Origin: Mesobacillus harenae
GTDB lineage: Bacteria; Bacillota; Bacilli; Bacillales; Cytobacillaceae
Assembly (NCBI RefSeq): GCF_013343715.1
Contig: NZ_JABUNR010000014.1
Span: 1-64,000 of the forward strand
DNA: 64,000 nt
Direction: 5' to 3'
Shown here: piece after piece, positions 54,805 to 64,000 of the stretch
Layout: every line of letters begins with the position of its first letter
Position numbering within the stretch: the first letter of the stretch is position 1
The notes under the pieces: model-generated
Databases searched by the model: none
What the model was told of the DNA's origin: nothing
The model's input: the letters and a program-made list of their open reading frames with translations, nothing else
Made by a program: the position numbers and the translations under genes

Positions 54805-56151
54805 ATGAAGCATCGCTATTTACCACTGACAGAACAAGATAAAAAATCTATGCTGTCAACCATTGGAATTTCATCAGTGGATGAGCTGTTTAATGATATA
54901 CCTGAGAAGGTTCGATTTAAAGGAGAATACAACATTAAATCCGCAAAGCCGGAAACTGCACTAATGAAGGAATTAGCTTTAATGGCAGGGAAGAATGCGG
55001 ATTTGAAAATGAATATATCCTTCCTGGGAGCCGGGGTTTATGACCATTATATGCCGGTTATTGTCGACCATGTAATATCCAGATCTGAGTTTTATACAGC
55101 ATATACTCCCTATCAGCCGGAAATATCTCAAGGGGAACTCCAGGCGATCTTTGAATTCCAAACTATGATTTGCGAACTGACTGGTATGGATGTAGCAAAC
55201 TCCTCTATGTATGATGGCGGAACCGCTTTGGCTGAGGCTGCTATGTTAAGTGCTGGCCAGACAAAGCGAAAAAAAGTCCTTATATCAAGCGCCGTACATC
55301 CAGAATCAAGAGATGTTGTGAAATCATATGCCAAAGGCCAATATATTGAAGTAATCGAAATCCCTCAAAAAGATGGTGTTACCAATCTTGATGCTTTAAA
55401 AGAGCTGATGAATGATGAGATTGCTGCTGTGATTGTACAGTATCCGAATTTCTTTGGCAGAATGGAACCGATGAAAGAGCTGGAAGAAGTTATCCATTCG
55501 CATAAATCAATGTTTGTAGTATCCAGTAACCCCCTGTCTTTAGGTGTATTAACACCACCAGGCAAGTTTGGGGCAGATATTGTTGTTGGCGATGCGCAGC
55601 CGTTTGGGATACCAGCTGCATTCGGTGGACCGCATTGTGGCTACTTTGCAGTAACTAGCAAGCTTATGAGAAAAGTGCCGGGAAGGTTAGTCGGCCAAAC
55701 AGTGGATGAGGAAGGCCGCCGCGGTTTCGTTCTTACTCTCCAGGCTAGAGAACAGCATATTCGCAGAGATAAGGCGACTTCCAATATATGTTCAAACCAA
55801 GCATTAAATGCCCTCGCTGCCTCAGTCGCAATGACAGCCATTGGAAAAAAAGGGGTTAGGGAGATGGCTCTGGCAAATATTCAAAAAGCTCATTATGCTA
55901 AAAAAGTTTTTAAAGAGAATGGTTTTGAATTAGTGTTTGAAGGTCCTTCTTTTAATGAGTTTGTTGTTAAATTATCTAAACCAGTAAAAGAAGTAAACCA
56001 AAATCTGATCAAAAAAGGTATAATTGGCGGTTATGACTTGGGACGTGATTATCAGGAGTTGGAACAGCATATGCTTGTAGCTGTAACAGAGCTAAGAACA
56101 AAAGAAGAGATTGATACATTTGTTAATGAATTGGGGGATTACCATGCATAG
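54805..56151 (+). CDS. gcvPA: Glycine dehydrogenase subunit 1 GcvPA
   Basis: N-terminal half of the split PLP-dependent P-protein, which decarboxylates glycine and loads the H-protein. 448 residues; N-terminal [15 protein letters not shown], active-site loop [10 protein letters not shown], and [29 protein letters not shown]. The PLP lysine is in the other subunit. ATG 54805 with AGGAGAGGGG upstream. It overlaps gcvPB by 8 bp. Confidence 0.96.
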   Translation: MKHRYLPLTEQDKKSMLSTIGISSVDELFNDIPEKVRFKGEYNIKSAKPETALMKELALMAGKNADLKMNISFLGAGVYDHYMPVIVDHVISRSEFYTAYTPYQPEISQGELQAIFEFQTMICELTGMDVANSSMYDGGTALAEAAMLSAGQTKRKKVLISSAVHPESRDVVKSYAKGQYIEVIEIPQKDGVTNLDALKELMNDEIAAVIVQYPNFFGRMEPMKELEEVIHSHKSMFVVSSNPLSLGVLTPPGKFGADIVVGDAQPFGIPAAFGGPHCGYFAVTSKLMRKVPGRLVGQTVDEEGRRGFVLTLQAREQHIRRDKATSNICSNQALNALAASVAMTAIGKKGVREMALANIQKAHYAKKVFKENGFELVFEGPSFNEFVVKLSKPVKEVNQNLIKKGIIGGYDLGRDYQELEQHMLVAVTELRTKEEIDTFVNELGDYHA

Positions 56152-57604
56152 TCAAGACCAACAGCTGATTTTTGAAATGAGCCAGCCAGGCCGCATCGGT
56201 TACAGCCTCCCGGAATTGGATGTTCCGGAAACAGATCTAAGTGAACTTTTGCCGGATGAATATATCCGTAAAGAAGAGCCAGAGCTTCCGGAAGTTTCTG
56301 AGCTTGATATTATGCGTCATTATACTGCATTGTCCAAACGCAACCATGGTGTAGACTCAGGTTTTTACCCGCTTGGGTCTTGCACAATGAAATACAATCC
56401 AAAAATGAACGAGAACGTTGCCCGCTTTAACGGCTTTGCTCATATTCATCCATTGCAGGATGAGAGCACTGTTCAAGGTGCAATGGAGCTTATGTATGAC
56501 TTGCAGCAACACTTGATAGAGATTACTGGCATGGATGAGGTTACTTTGCAGCCTGCTGCAGGAGCTCACGGTGAATGGACCGGTTTAATGATGATCCGTG
56601 CCTTTCATGAAGCAAACGGGGATAATAACCGGGTCAAAGTTATTGTGCCTGATTCGGCTCATGGTACAAATCCCGCGTCAGCAACAGTTGCAGGTTTCGA
56701 AACAGTAACTGTTAAATCAAATGAAAGTGGGCTAGTGGATCTTGAAGATTTAAGAAGAGTTGTTGGTGAAGATACGGCTGCATTGATGCTGACAAACCCA
56801 AATACATTGGGTCTTTTCGAGGAAAACATCTTAGAAATGGCCGAAATAGTTCATAATGCTGGAGGAAAGCTGTACTATGATGGAGCAAATCTAAATGCAG
56901 TTCTTTCCAAGGCACGGCCTGGCGATATGGGATTTGATGTGGTTCACTTAAACCTGCACAAAACCTTTACAGGCCCGCATGGAGGCGGAGGTCCAGGATC
57001 AGGCCCAGTTGGGGTCAAATCTGACTTAATACCGTATTTGCCAAAACCAATTGTTGCAAAACGAGATGGAGAATTTGTATTTGATTACGACCGTCCTCAG
57101 TCGATTGGCAGGGTCAAACCGTTTTACGGCAACTTTGGAATCAATGTCAGAGCATATACCTATATCCGTACAATGGGTCCTGACGGGCTAAAAGCGGTTA
57201 CAGAGTATGCGGTCTTAAATGCTAATTACATGATGAGAAGATTGTCTGAATTCTACGATCTGCCGTTTGACAGGCACTGTAAGCATGAATTCGTATTAAG
57301 CGGAAAACGTCAAAAGAAGCTCGGTGTCAGGACTCTTGATATCGCAAAACGCTTACTGGACTTTGGATATCATCCGCCAACGATCTATTTTCCGTTAAAT
57401 GTTGAAGAATGCATTATGATAGAGCCGACAGAAACCGAATCTAAGGAAACGTTAGATGATTTTATTGATGCCATGATTCAGATTGCGAAAGAAGCAGAAG
57501 AAAACCCAGAGGTGGTACAAGAGGCGCCGCACACAACAGTAGTAAGCCGCCTTGATGAAACACTGGCAGCCAGAAAACCAGTTCTACGCTATCAAAAGAT
57601 ATAA
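56144..57604 (+). CDS. gcvPB: Glycine dehydrogenase subunit 2 GcvPB
   Basis: C-terminal half of the P-protein, carrying the PLP lysine in [16 protein letters not shown] (about 270-285). 486 residues; also [12 protein letters not shown] (about 75) and [10 protein letters not shown], conserved in the family. ATG 56144 follows GGGGGA and overlaps the gcvPA stop; earlier in-frame ATGs have no ribosome site. Pairs with GcvPA as a heterotetramer. Confidence 0.96.
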   Translation: MHSQDQQLIFEMSQPGRIGYSLPELDVPETDLSELLPDEYIRKEEPELPEVSELDIMRHYTALSKRNHGVDSGFYPLGSCTMKYNPKMNENVARFNGFAHIHPLQDESTVQGAMELMYDLQQHLIEITGMDEVTLQPAAGAHGEWTGLMMIRAFHEANGDNNRVKVIVPDSAHGTNPASATVAGFETVTVKSNESGLVDLEDLRRVVGEDTAALMLTNPNTLGLFEENILEMAEIVHNAGGKLYYDGANLNAVLSKARPGDMGFDVVHLNLHKTFTGPHGGGGPGSGPVGVKSDLIPYLPKPIVAKRDGEFVFDYDRPQSIGRVKPFYGNFGINVRAYTYIRTMGPDGLKAVTEYAVLNANYMMRRLSEFYDLPFDRHCKHEFVLSGKRQKKLGVRTLDIAKRLLDFGYHPPTIYFPLNVEECIMIEPTETESKETLDDFIDAMIQIAKEAEENPEVVQEAPHTTVVSRLDETLAARKPVLRYQKI

Positions 57605-57608
57605 TTAC

Positions 57609-57643
57609 AAGAAACGCCCCGCTCAACGTTCGGGGCGTTTCTT
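57609..57643 (+). terminator. Terminator after gcvPB
   Basis: AAGAAACGCCCCG/CGGGGCGTTTCTT, 13-bp perfect stem. Confidence 0.9.
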
Positions 57644-57668
57644 GAGCAGTTAATTTTAACGGAAAGCT

Positions 57669-57697
57669 AAAAAACCCATTGCATCGCAATGGGTTAA
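57669..57697 (-). terminator. Terminator after the rhodanese gene (minus strand)
   Basis: AACCCATTGC/GCAATGGGTT stem; read on the minus strand it ends in six T residues. Confidence 0.88.
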
Positions 57698-57760
57698 TTG
57701 ATATTCAGCAGACAAACTGTTTATAGGCAAGGTAGCTTCCAACACAAATGTGCTGGATAT

Positions 57761-58144
57761 CTAGTTCTTAGACTTCACTTTTCCGCCCCATTTTTTAAAC
57801 CCGCCTTTAAGTTGGTTAAGGTTTTTGTATCCTTTGCGATGAAGCATTTGGGCTGCACGGCCGGTTCTTGTTCCGCCTTGACAGTATAAGTAAACTGGCT
57901 GATCATTGCGTATTTCCTTCATGCGAGATTTGATTTGAGAGAGCGGGATATTTCTGGCACCAAGTATGTGGCCTGCATTATATTCGTTTGGTTCCCGTAC
58001 ATCAATAAGCTGGGCTTTACGATAGCCGGCTTTAAATTCCTCTTCACTCAGCGTTGTTAAAATTCTGCGCTGGTAGAAATACATTATGACTGAGTACGTT
58101 ACAATAGCTCCTGCCATGATGAGTATAAAATAAAGTGCATCCAA
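57761..58144 (-). CDS. Membrane-anchored rhodanese-like protein YqhL
   Basis: 127 residues: one N-terminal transmembrane helix (ALYFILIMAGAIVTYSVIMYF) and a rhodanese domain (about 40-125) with LIDVREPNEYNAGHI and active-site loop YCQGGTRTGR (Cys about 89). It may transfer sulfur or act on other thiol-linked substrates; the partner is unknown. ATG 58144 with AAAGAGACA upstream. Same place as B. subtilis yqhL. Confidence 0.9.
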   Translation of the reverse strand: MDALYFILIMAGAIVTYSVIMYFYQRRILTTLSEEEFKAGYRKAQLIDVREPNEYNAGHILGARNIPLSQIKSRMKEIRNDQPVYLYCQGGTRTGRAAQMLHRKGYKNLNQLKGGFKKWGGKVKSKN

Positions 58145-58376
58145 TGTCTCTTTCCCCTTTCAAGCTTGACTAAGCCAATTATTATTATATAAGCCATTTG
58201 GCTTCAGGGCAAAGGAATTTACAAATTTCTTAATATATTATACAGAAAAAGGGTATTTAACTCGATTTTTGACACAATCAGAAATTTGGTCATAATCAAG
58301 GCGCTTTGATTTCAGGTGAATTTTTGATAGACTAAAAAACGCGATAAGCAATTTATCATGCAAATGAGGTTTATTT

Positions 58377-59213
58377 ATGAATAAAGAAGTTTGGAGATTT
58401 TTAGATACTGGGGACCAGCCCCCATCATTTAATATGGCACTAGATGAAGCCCTTCTTGACTGGCATAGTGAAGGGAAGATCCCGCCTGTTATCCGTTTCT
58501 ATGGCTGGAGCCCTGCTACTTTATCTGTCGGCTACTTCCAGAAGATCGAAAAGGAAATTAACATGGAAGCTGTAAAAAATCATAGATTGGGCTTTGTTCG
58601 CAGACCTACTGGCGGAAGGGGAGTTCTGCACGAGCATGAGCTTACATACAGTGTGATCGTCACCGAGGATTATCCTGATATGCCCCGGACTGTTACAGAG
58701 GCCTACAGGGTAATTTCAGAAGGTATTTTGAAGGGGTTTCATAATCTTGGATTGGATGCCTATTTTTCAGTGCCAAAAACAGCTGAAGAGAGAGATTCAT
58801 TAAAAAACCCCCGGTCTGCTGTGTGTTTTGATGCACCGAGCTGGTACGAGCTAGTTGTTGAAGGCAGGAAGGTTGCTGGCAGTGCTCAAACCCGTCAAAA
58901 GGGTGTTATTCTTCAGCACGGCTCCATTCTCCTTGATTTGGATGAAGATAAGCTTTTCAGCCTTTTCAAGTATCCCAATGACCGTGTGAAGGAGCGTATG
59001 CAAAAAGCATTTAAGTCCAAAGCTGTTGCGATCAACGAAATAAGCCCCACTAAAATTTCTATTGAAGCTGCAAAAAAGGCCTTTGAAAAGGGATTTGCGG
59101 AAGGCTTGAATATCGAGCTGGAGCGATATACGCTAAGCGACAAAGAACATGAATATGTAACAAAACTAGCAAAGGAAAAATATGAAAACCCAGAATGGAA
59201 TTTTAAAAGATAG
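58377..59213 (+). CDS. lipM: Octanoyltransferase LipM
   Basis: Moves octanoyl from acyl-carrier protein to the H-protein GcvH in lipoate synthesis. 278 residues of the BPL/LPL ligase fold: [31 protein letters not shown] (substrate loop), catalytic Cys in [25 protein letters not shown] (about 148-150), QHGSILLD. Placement after gcv fits, since GcvH is its acceptor. ATG 58377 with GAGGTTTA upstream. Confidence 0.95.
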   Translation: MNKEVWRFLDTGDQPPSFNMALDEALLDWHSEGKIPPVIRFYGWSPATLSVGYFQKIEKEINMEAVKNHRLGFVRRPTGGRGVLHEHELTYSVIVTEDYPDMPRTVTEAYRVISEGILKGFHNLGLDAYFSVPKTAEERDSLKNPRSAVCFDAPSWYELVVEGRKVAGSAQTRQKGVILQHGSILLDLDEDKLFSLFKYPNDRVKERMQKAFKSKAVAINEISPTKISIEAAKKAFEKGFAEGLNIELERYTLSDKEHEYVTKLAKEKYENPEWNFKR

Positions 59214-59266
59214 CTGTGCAGATCTTCCTGCAAATCGACTTAACCATCTGGAGTTTTTAAAAAAAT

Positions 59267-59296
59267 TAAAAGCGACAAGTTCGCTTTTTTTATTTT
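59267..59296 (+). terminator. Terminator after lipM
   Basis: AAAAGCGA/TCGCTTTT stem with a short loop and a seven-T run. Confidence 0.85.
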
Positions 59297-59453
59297 TTCC
59301 TATTCTAAAGCGATTTGTGAGAGTTAAAGAAAGTGCAACTTGCGAAATTTGCCGAAATAAATCATTTAATGACAAATATCGTCCTTTCTCTCGTAATCTC
59401 TCTTTTTTTAATAATTTTTGCGTGTTTGACAAAATTGGGAGTATTTGACCTTA

Positions 59454-59502
59454 ACACAATATGTAGTATTGTCGAAAATAAACTATACACTATATATTGA
59501 TT
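59454..59502 (+). promoter_or_regulatory. Pair of NrdR boxes upstream of nrdJ
   Basis: ACACAATATGTAGTAT (59454) and ACACTATATATTGATT (59487) each match the NrdR consensus acaCwAtATaTwGtgt in about 14 of 16 positions and start 33 bp apart, about three helical turns, as typical of NrdR pairs. They lie 120-170 bp upstream of the ribonucleotide reductase start. The 59214-59622 gap otherwise holds only the lipM terminator. Confidence 0.85.
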
Positions 59503-59622
59503 TTTGTAGTTTCGGTATGATACCTTAAGGGTACTCAAATTACATCTAGATATTACCTGCCTTGTATTTTTACTAGAGAAAAATTGCTAGAGTGCTTTAT
59601 ATTAGTTGAAGGAGTTGTGATC

Positions 59623-62184
59623 ATGTCTGTTACACTAGGACAAAATACGAAAATCAATGTGGAAAGCTTGAACAAAGACATCAGGTTATTCCCTCAAGTA
59701 CACCCCATTACCCCTGATATGAAAATTACCCACAAAGGGGTGTCCAGACTAGTAATGCTGGACCGCTATACTTTTAAAGACACCGAGAAAGTCACTTTGA
59801 CAAAGGGAGACTTTGTTGTTCTAACCATAAAAGAAGATCCTAAGTTTCCGGCCAGGGGCCTAGGCTACATTGTGGATATCGATTGGGAAGACAAATCAGC
59901 TACAATCCTTGTGGATGAAGAATTCCGAGGAGTTCTAGATGAGCCAGAGGAAGCAAGAACTGGGATTATAAAAAAATCATTGGACGTCATTGAGAAGCCG
60001 CTTGAAGTCTTTTATGAGCAAGTTGCCAAACGTAACGCCACGGGACTTGCATCAGTAGAAACAACAGAAGAGAAACGGCAAGAGTGGTTTCAAAAATTTT
60101 ATCAAGAATTAGTTAATCTTAATTTTATTCCAGCGGGACGAGTTCTTTATGGTGCTGGTGCAGATACAGACGTAACTTACTTTAACTGTTATGTAATGCC
60201 ATTTGTCCAGGACTCCCGAGAAGGGATTTCAGAGCACCGTAAACAAGTCATGGAAATCATGAGCCGAGGCGGAGGAGTTGGAACGAATGGTTCCACACTA
60301 AGACCGCGCAATACGCTCGCTAAAGGGGTAAATGGAAAGTCCTCTGGATCCGTTTCCTGGCTGGATGATATCGCAAAGCTGACTCATTTGGTAGAGCAGG
60401 GCGGATCACGGCGCGGAGCCCAAATGATAATGCTAACGGACTGGCATCCTGATATAGTTGAATTCATCATTTCTAAAATGCAAAACCCTCGCATCTTAAG
60501 ATTTTTAATTGAAAATACAGAAGATGAAACAATCAAAAAGCATGCGAAAGACAAGCTGAAATTCACTCCGCTAACGCTGCAGGAAGAAGCCATGTACCAA
60601 GGGATTGTTAACTACAAAGGGATTCCTGGATACGGAGGATTCAGCAAGGATATTATAAAATCAGCTGAAGAAAAGCTTGTTACCGGAGGGAATTACACAG
60701 TTCATAATTCCGAATTCTTAACTGGAGCGAATATTTCTATCTGTCTGACAAAAGAATTTATGGACGCTGTCGAAAAAGACGGAGAATATGAACTTCGCTT
60801 CCCTGACGTTGAAAGCTATGACTCCAAAACAATGAAAGAATACAATGAAGAATGGCACAAAGTTGGCGATGTTCGTGAATGGGAAAAGCTCGGATATAAA
60901 GTGCGCACCTATAAAAAGATCAAAGCAAAAGAGCTTTGGAATTTAATTAATATCTGTGCAACCTACTCAGCGGAACCTGGAATTTTCTTTATTGATAATG
61001 CGAATGACATGACCAATGCTCAGGCATATGGACAAAAAGTAGTCGCAACAAACCCATGCGGGGAACAACCGCTTGCACCTTACAGTGTGTGTAACTTGGC
61101 TGCTGTCAACCTTGCAGAAATGGCAGACAAGGACACAAAGACTGTTAACTATGAAAGATTAAAGCGTACTGTAGAAGTAGGAGTCCGCATGCAGGATAAC
61201 GTCATTGATGCGACGCCTTACTTCCTTGAAGATAATAAAACACAAGCTCTTGGTGAACGCCGTGTTGGCCTTGGTGTCATGGGACTTCATGATCTTCTGA
61301 TCTACTGTGAGACGGAATATGGTTCCGAAAAAGGTAATCAGCTGGTTGATAAAGTATTTGAAACCATTGCTACTACTGCTTACCGTGCATCTGTAGAACT
61401 TGCTAAAGAAAAAGGCAGCTTCCCGTTCTTGACTGGCGATACCGAAGAGAAGACAAACCGGTTGCGTCAAGCATTTACGGAAACAGGTTTTATGAAAAAA
61501 ATGCCTCAAGATATTCGCGATTCTATACTTGAGAATGGAATAAGGAACTCACACTTGCTGACTGTGGCACCTACAGGCTCTACAGGAACGATGGTTGGTG
61601 TATCTACAGGATTAGAACCATATTTCTCATTCTCTTACTTCAGAAGCGGGCGCCTGGGTAAATTTATTGAAGTGAAGGCGGATATCGTTCAGGAATATTT
61701 GGATAGAAATCCTGACGCAGACTCGGAAAATCTTCCAAGCTGGTTCGTTGCTGCAATGGAATTGGCTCCGGAAGCCCATGCTGATACTCAATGCGTTATC
61801 CAGCGCTGGATTGACAGTTCCATCAGTAAAACGGTTAATGCTCCAAGGGGTTACAGCGTGGAACAGGTAGAAAAAGTATATGAGCGTCTTTACAAAGGCG
61901 GGGCAAAGGGTGGAACCGTTTATGTTGATGGCTCACGCGATACACAAGTTTTAACCTTAAAAGCAGAGGAAAACAGTTTTGAAGACGATCAGCCCGCACA
62001 GAAAGAGAAGCAAAAACAGCATGTTGTATTAGTGGATACGATCAGTCCGCTGCGTTCAACTGACGTTACAATTGGATCAGAAGTCGGTAATACATGCCCT
62101 GTTTGTCGCCAGGGAACAGTGAAAGAGATCGGCGGCTGTAATACATGCACAAATTGCAACGCACAGCTTAAGTGCGGTCTATAA
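59623..62184 (+). CDS. nrdJ: Adenosylcobalamin-dependent (class II) ribonucleotide reductase NrdJ
   Basis: Reduces ribonucleotides to deoxyribonucleotides using vitamin B12, without needing oxygen. 853 residues: N-terminal domain, then the ten-stranded barrel with FIPAGRVLYGAG, SRGGGVGTNGS, catalytic NPCGEQPLAPYSVCNLAAVN (about 475-495), APTGSTGTMVGVSTGLEP, and a C-terminal zinc-ribbon tail (CPVCRQGT, CNTCTNCNAQLKCG) bearing redox cysteines. No intein is seen. ATG 59623 follows GAAGGAG; an in-frame start at 59584 is less likely. NrdR boxes upstream. Not at this place in B. subtilis. Confidence 0.94.
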   Translation: MSVTLGQNTKINVESLNKDIRLFPQVHPITPDMKITHKGVSRLVMLDRYTFKDTEKVTLTKGDFVVLTIKEDPKFPARGLGYIVDIDWEDKSATILVDEEFRGVLDEPEEARTGIIKKSLDVIEKPLEVFYEQVAKRNATGLASVETTEEKRQEWFQKFYQELVNLNFIPAGRVLYGAGADTDVTYFNCYVMPFVQDSREGISEHRKQVMEIMSRGGGVGTNGSTLRPRNTLAKGVNGKSSGSVSWLDDIAKLTHLVEQGGSRRGAQMIMLTDWHPDIVEFIISKMQNPRILRFLIENTEDETIKKHAKDKLKFTPLTLQEEAMYQGIVNYKGIPGYGGFSKDIIKSAEEKLVTGGNYTVHNSEFLTGANISICLTKEFMDAVEKDGEYELRFPDVESYDSKTMKEYNEEWHKVGDVREWEKLGYKVRTYKKIKAKELWNLINICATYSAEPGIFFIDNANDMTNAQAYGQKVVATNPCGEQPLAPYSVCNLAAVNLAEMADKDTKTVNYERLKRTVEVGVRMQDNVIDATPYFLEDNKTQALGERRVGLGVMGLHDLLIYCETEYGSEKGNQLVDKVFETIATTAYRASVELAKEKGSFPFLTGDTEEKTNRLRQAFTETGFMKKMPQDIRDSILENGIRNSHLLTVAPTGSTGTMVGVSTGLEPYFSFSYFRSGRLGKFIEVKADIVQEYLDRNPDADSENLPSWFVAAMELAPEAHADTQCVIQRWIDSSISKTVNAPRGYSVEQVEKVYERLYKGGAKGGTVYVDGSRDTQVLTLKAEENSFEDDQPAQKEKQKQHVVLVDTISPLRSTDVTIGSEVGNTCPVCRQGTVKEIGGCNTCTNCNAQLKCGL

Positions 62185-62197
62185 TAGCAATCAATTA

Positions 62198-62232
62198 GAG
62201 GTTGGGGAATATTTTCCCAGCCTCTTTTTTTT
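62198..62232 (+). terminator. Terminator after nrdJ
   Basis: GAGGTTGGG/CCCAGCCTC stem followed by eight T residues. Confidence 0.88.
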
Positions 62233-62285
62233 ATATTTGTCTATACTACAAAAAAGACACCAAAGATCAGAAAAGAGGTACAGGA

Positions 62286-63311
62286 ATGAAAGCTTTTGTC
62301 CCACAGTTAGTCTATATAGAACCACGAGCACTCGAATATCCGCTTGGCAAAGAGCTTAAAGAGAAATTCGAAAAGATGGGACTCGAAATACGTGAAACCA
62401 CCTCTCATAACCAAGTGAGGGGAATCCCCGGTGATAACGAGCTGCAGCAATATCGCAATGCAAAATCAACGCTTGTTGTAGGCATCCGCAAGACACTCAA
62501 ATTTGATACATCAAAGCCCTCGGCTGAGTATGCAATACCACTTGCAACAGGGTGCATGGGTCACTGTCATTATTGTTACCTGCAAACGACATTAGGAAGC
62601 AAACCTTATATCCGCACCTATGTGAATCTTGATGAAATATTTGAGCAGGCAGAAAAATATATGAAGGAAAGGGAGCCAGAGATAACCCGGTTTGAAGCCG
62701 CCTGCACATCGGATATTGTCGGAATTGACCATTTAACACATGCCCTAAAGAAAACGATTGAATTTATTGGTCAAACTGAATTTGGCAGACTTAGATTTGT
62801 AACAAAATATCATCATGTCGATCACTTGCTTGATGCAGAGCACAACGGAAAAACAAGCTTTCGCTTTAGCATAAATGCCCGGTATGTGATTAAGCACTTT
62901 GAACCGGGGACCTCTTCCTTCGATGAACGGCTTGAGGCCGCACGAAAGGTGGCAAAAGCCGGGTATAGGCTGGGGTTTATCGTAGCGCCAATTTATGTTC
63001 ATGAGGGATGGGAAGAGGGCTATAAAGAACTTTTTCAGCGGTTAAGCGATTCGCTTCAAGGTATTGATTTAAGTCATTTAACCTTTGAACTGATTCAGCA
63101 CCGATATACAAAACCAGCTAAAAACGTAATTTTAAAAAGGTATCCTAAAACAAAGCTTGAAATGAATGAAGAGGAACGAAAGTATAAATGGGGAAGATAT
63201 GGAATAGGAAAATATGTGTATCAGAATGATCAGGCACAGGAATTAGAGAACACAATAAGAGGCTACATCCATTCATATTTCCCAGAGGCACAAATCCAGT
63301 ATTTTACGTAA
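62286..63311 (+). CDS. splB: Spore photoproduct lyase SplB
   Basis: Radical-SAM enzyme that directly reverses 5-thyminyl-5,6-dihydrothymine in germinating spores. 341 residues, family length. The CxxxCxxC cluster motif is CMGHCHYC (about 90-97). FEAACTSDIVGIDHLTHAL and RFVTKYHHVDHLLD are conserved in the family. ATG 62286 with AAAGAGGT upstream; an upstream frame from 62202 runs through the nrdJ terminator and is not the start. No splA precedes it. Confidence 0.94.
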   Translation: MKAFVPQLVYIEPRALEYPLGKELKEKFEKMGLEIRETTSHNQVRGIPGDNELQQYRNAKSTLVVGIRKTLKFDTSKPSAEYAIPLATGCMGHCHYCYLQTTLGSKPYIRTYVNLDEIFEQAEKYMKEREPEITRFEAACTSDIVGIDHLTHALKKTIEFIGQTEFGRLRFVTKYHHVDHLLDAEHNGKTSFRFSINARYVIKHFEPGTSSFDERLEAARKVAKAGYRLGFIVAPIYVHEGWEEGYKELFQRLSDSLQGIDLSHLTFELIQHRYTKPAKNVILKRYPKTKLEMNEEERKYKWGRYGIGKYVYQNDQAQELENTIRGYIHSYFPEAQIQYFT

Positions 63312-63400
63312 AACTGAATTTTTCTGCTTGTACTCCGTACTATTTTACATGCCAGCCGCTTAAAGTTTAACAAGTGGCTACTTCTTTGGAGGTGGAGGGT

Positions 63401-64000
63401 ATGTATATAGACGGCGTTTTCTCTGGTGGAGGAATAAAAGGACTAGCATTGGTAGGGGCCTATGCAGGGATTGAAGATAGAGGCTTAAGATTTAAACGGG
63501 TAGCTGGCACAAGTGCTGGCGCGATTATAGCTGCACTAATTGCCGCGGGATATACAAGCAGAGAAATTATGGGTTTTATGGATGAACTTAAGCTATCTTC
63601 TTTTTTAGATGATCGAAAAATATTTTTGCCTAACCCGCTGACTAAATGGCTGCTGGTATACTGGCGGCTGGGACTGTATAAAGGATTAGAATTAGAAAAA
63701 TGGATTTATGAAAAGCTGGCGGCTAAAGGTGTACGAACTTTTTCCGATCTTCCGCCGAATGCTCTTAGGGTAATTGCTTCGGATTTAACGACAGGCCGGT
63801 TAATTGTACTTCCTGACGATCTAAATCAATACCTCTGTTCACCAGTGAATTTTCCAATAGCAAGGGCGATAAGAATGAGCTGCAGTCTCCCTTTCTTTTT
63901 TGAACCAGTGAAACTCAAAACTCGGACGGGGAATCACTTAATAGTAGATGGTGGTGTACTAAGCAATTTTCCAATGTGGCTATTTGATCGGGAAAATGTT
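63401..64000 (+). CDS. Patatin-like phospholipase YqhO, partial (runs off right edge)
   Basis: The first 200 codons of an open frame, from ATG 63401 after GGAGGTGGAGG. Patatin/RssA motifs in order: oxyanion loop SGGGIKG (about 8-14), nucleophile elbow GTSAG with catalytic Ser (about 43), and DGGV with catalytic Asp (about 183). The family hydrolyses acyl lipids. B. subtilis yqhO is the expected neighbour. The C-terminus is outside the window. Confidence 0.9.
   Translation, partial: MYIDGVFSGGGIKGLALVGAYAGIEDRGLRFKRVAGTSAGAIIAALIAAGYTSREIMGFMDELKLSSFLDDRKIFLPNPLTKWLLVYWRLGLYKGLELEKWIYEKLAAKGVRTFSDLPPNALRVIASDLTTGRLIVLPDDLNQYLCSPVNFPIARAIRMSCSLPFFFEPVKLKTRTGNHLIVDGGVLSNFPMWLFDRENV

Noticed and set aside
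59623..62184. Intein inside the ribonucleotide reductase
   Set aside because: Length and motif order fit an uninterrupted class II enzyme; no intein splice motifs are seen.
62202..62285. N-terminal extension of SplB
   Set aside because: It would be translated through the nrdJ terminator and has no ribosome site; ATG 62286 has one and gives the family length.

Overview
The window is chromosomal DNA from a low-GC, endospore-forming member of the Bacillaceae. From about 0.2 to 63 kb the genes follow the Bacillus subtilis order yqfP (ispH) - yqfQ - cshB - nfo - yqfT - zur - yqfW - yqfX - ispG - yqfZ - yqgB - yqgC - sodA - yqgE - pbpA - pst - yqzC/D - rpmG - yqgN - gluP - yqgQ - glcK - yqgS - yqgT - yqgU - yqgV - yqgW - yqgX - yqgY - comG - yqzE - yqhG/H - gcv - yqhL - lipM - yqhO. 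Sporulation genes (a SpoVAF-type GerA protein, spore photoproduct lyase, a spore-type LysM peptidase) confirm a spore former. Several differences from B. subtilis and the intergenic repeats suggest a Mesobacillus/Cytobacillus-like genus rather than B. subtilis itself, but I cannot fix the genus from this window.

Layout. (1) 1-175: the 3' end of an IS3-family transposase next to ispH. (2) 0.2-5 kb: isoprenoid, RNA helicase and DNA-repair housekeeping genes. (3) 5.1-7.2 kb: a zinc ABC transporter cassette (ATPase and permease, no binding protein) with its repressor Zur. (4) 7.4-11.2 kb: nucleotidase, small membrane proteins, ispG, LysM and DUF1189 proteins. (5) 11.4-24.7 kb: two phosphate uptake routes (NptA-type Na/Pi transporter, pstSCAB-phoU behind tandem PhoP boxes) around an Fnr-like oxygen sensor, sodA, an MFS transporter with an unusual leader, and PBP2A. 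(6) 24.8-35.9 kb: small hypotheticals, L33, folate cyclo-ligase, DUF92, a lactate dehydrogenase with a Rex-like operator, the rhomboid protease GluP, a SpoVAF homologue, and glucokinase. (7) 36-45.5 kb: LTA-synthase-family enzyme behind an ECF-sigma promoter, cell-wall peptidase YqgT, lipoprotein YqgU, YqgV/W/X, a MidA-type methyltransferase, YqgY, and a cysteine-rich HTH regulator. (8) 45.6-50.8 kb: tRNA-Gln, the complete comGA-G competence pilus operon, aroK, yqzE. (9) 50.8-58.1 kb: YqhH/YqhG, and the glycine cleavage operon gcvT-gcvPA-gcvPB behind a tandem glycine riboswitch. (10) 58.1-64 kb: rhodanese, lipM, a B12-dependent ribonucleotide reductase behind two NrdR boxes, splB, and the start of a patatin-like protein.

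Functional links visible in the sequence: zinc uptake is tied to Zur by a candidate Zur box; phosphate scavenging to PhoP; fermentation to Rex and Fnr; deoxynucleotide synthesis to NrdR; glycine breakdown to its riboswitch, with octanoyl transfer (LipM) nearby for the lipoyl protein GcvH. Two families of intergenic repeats (one with a large foldable core, one present as two inverted copies) fill most of the long gene-free gaps. I found no prophage, CRISPR array or defence island. The points most worth a second look are the non-canonical ATT start of comGA, the terminator-like hairpin that buries the yqgE ribosome binding site, the candidate Fe-S regulators, and the repeats.
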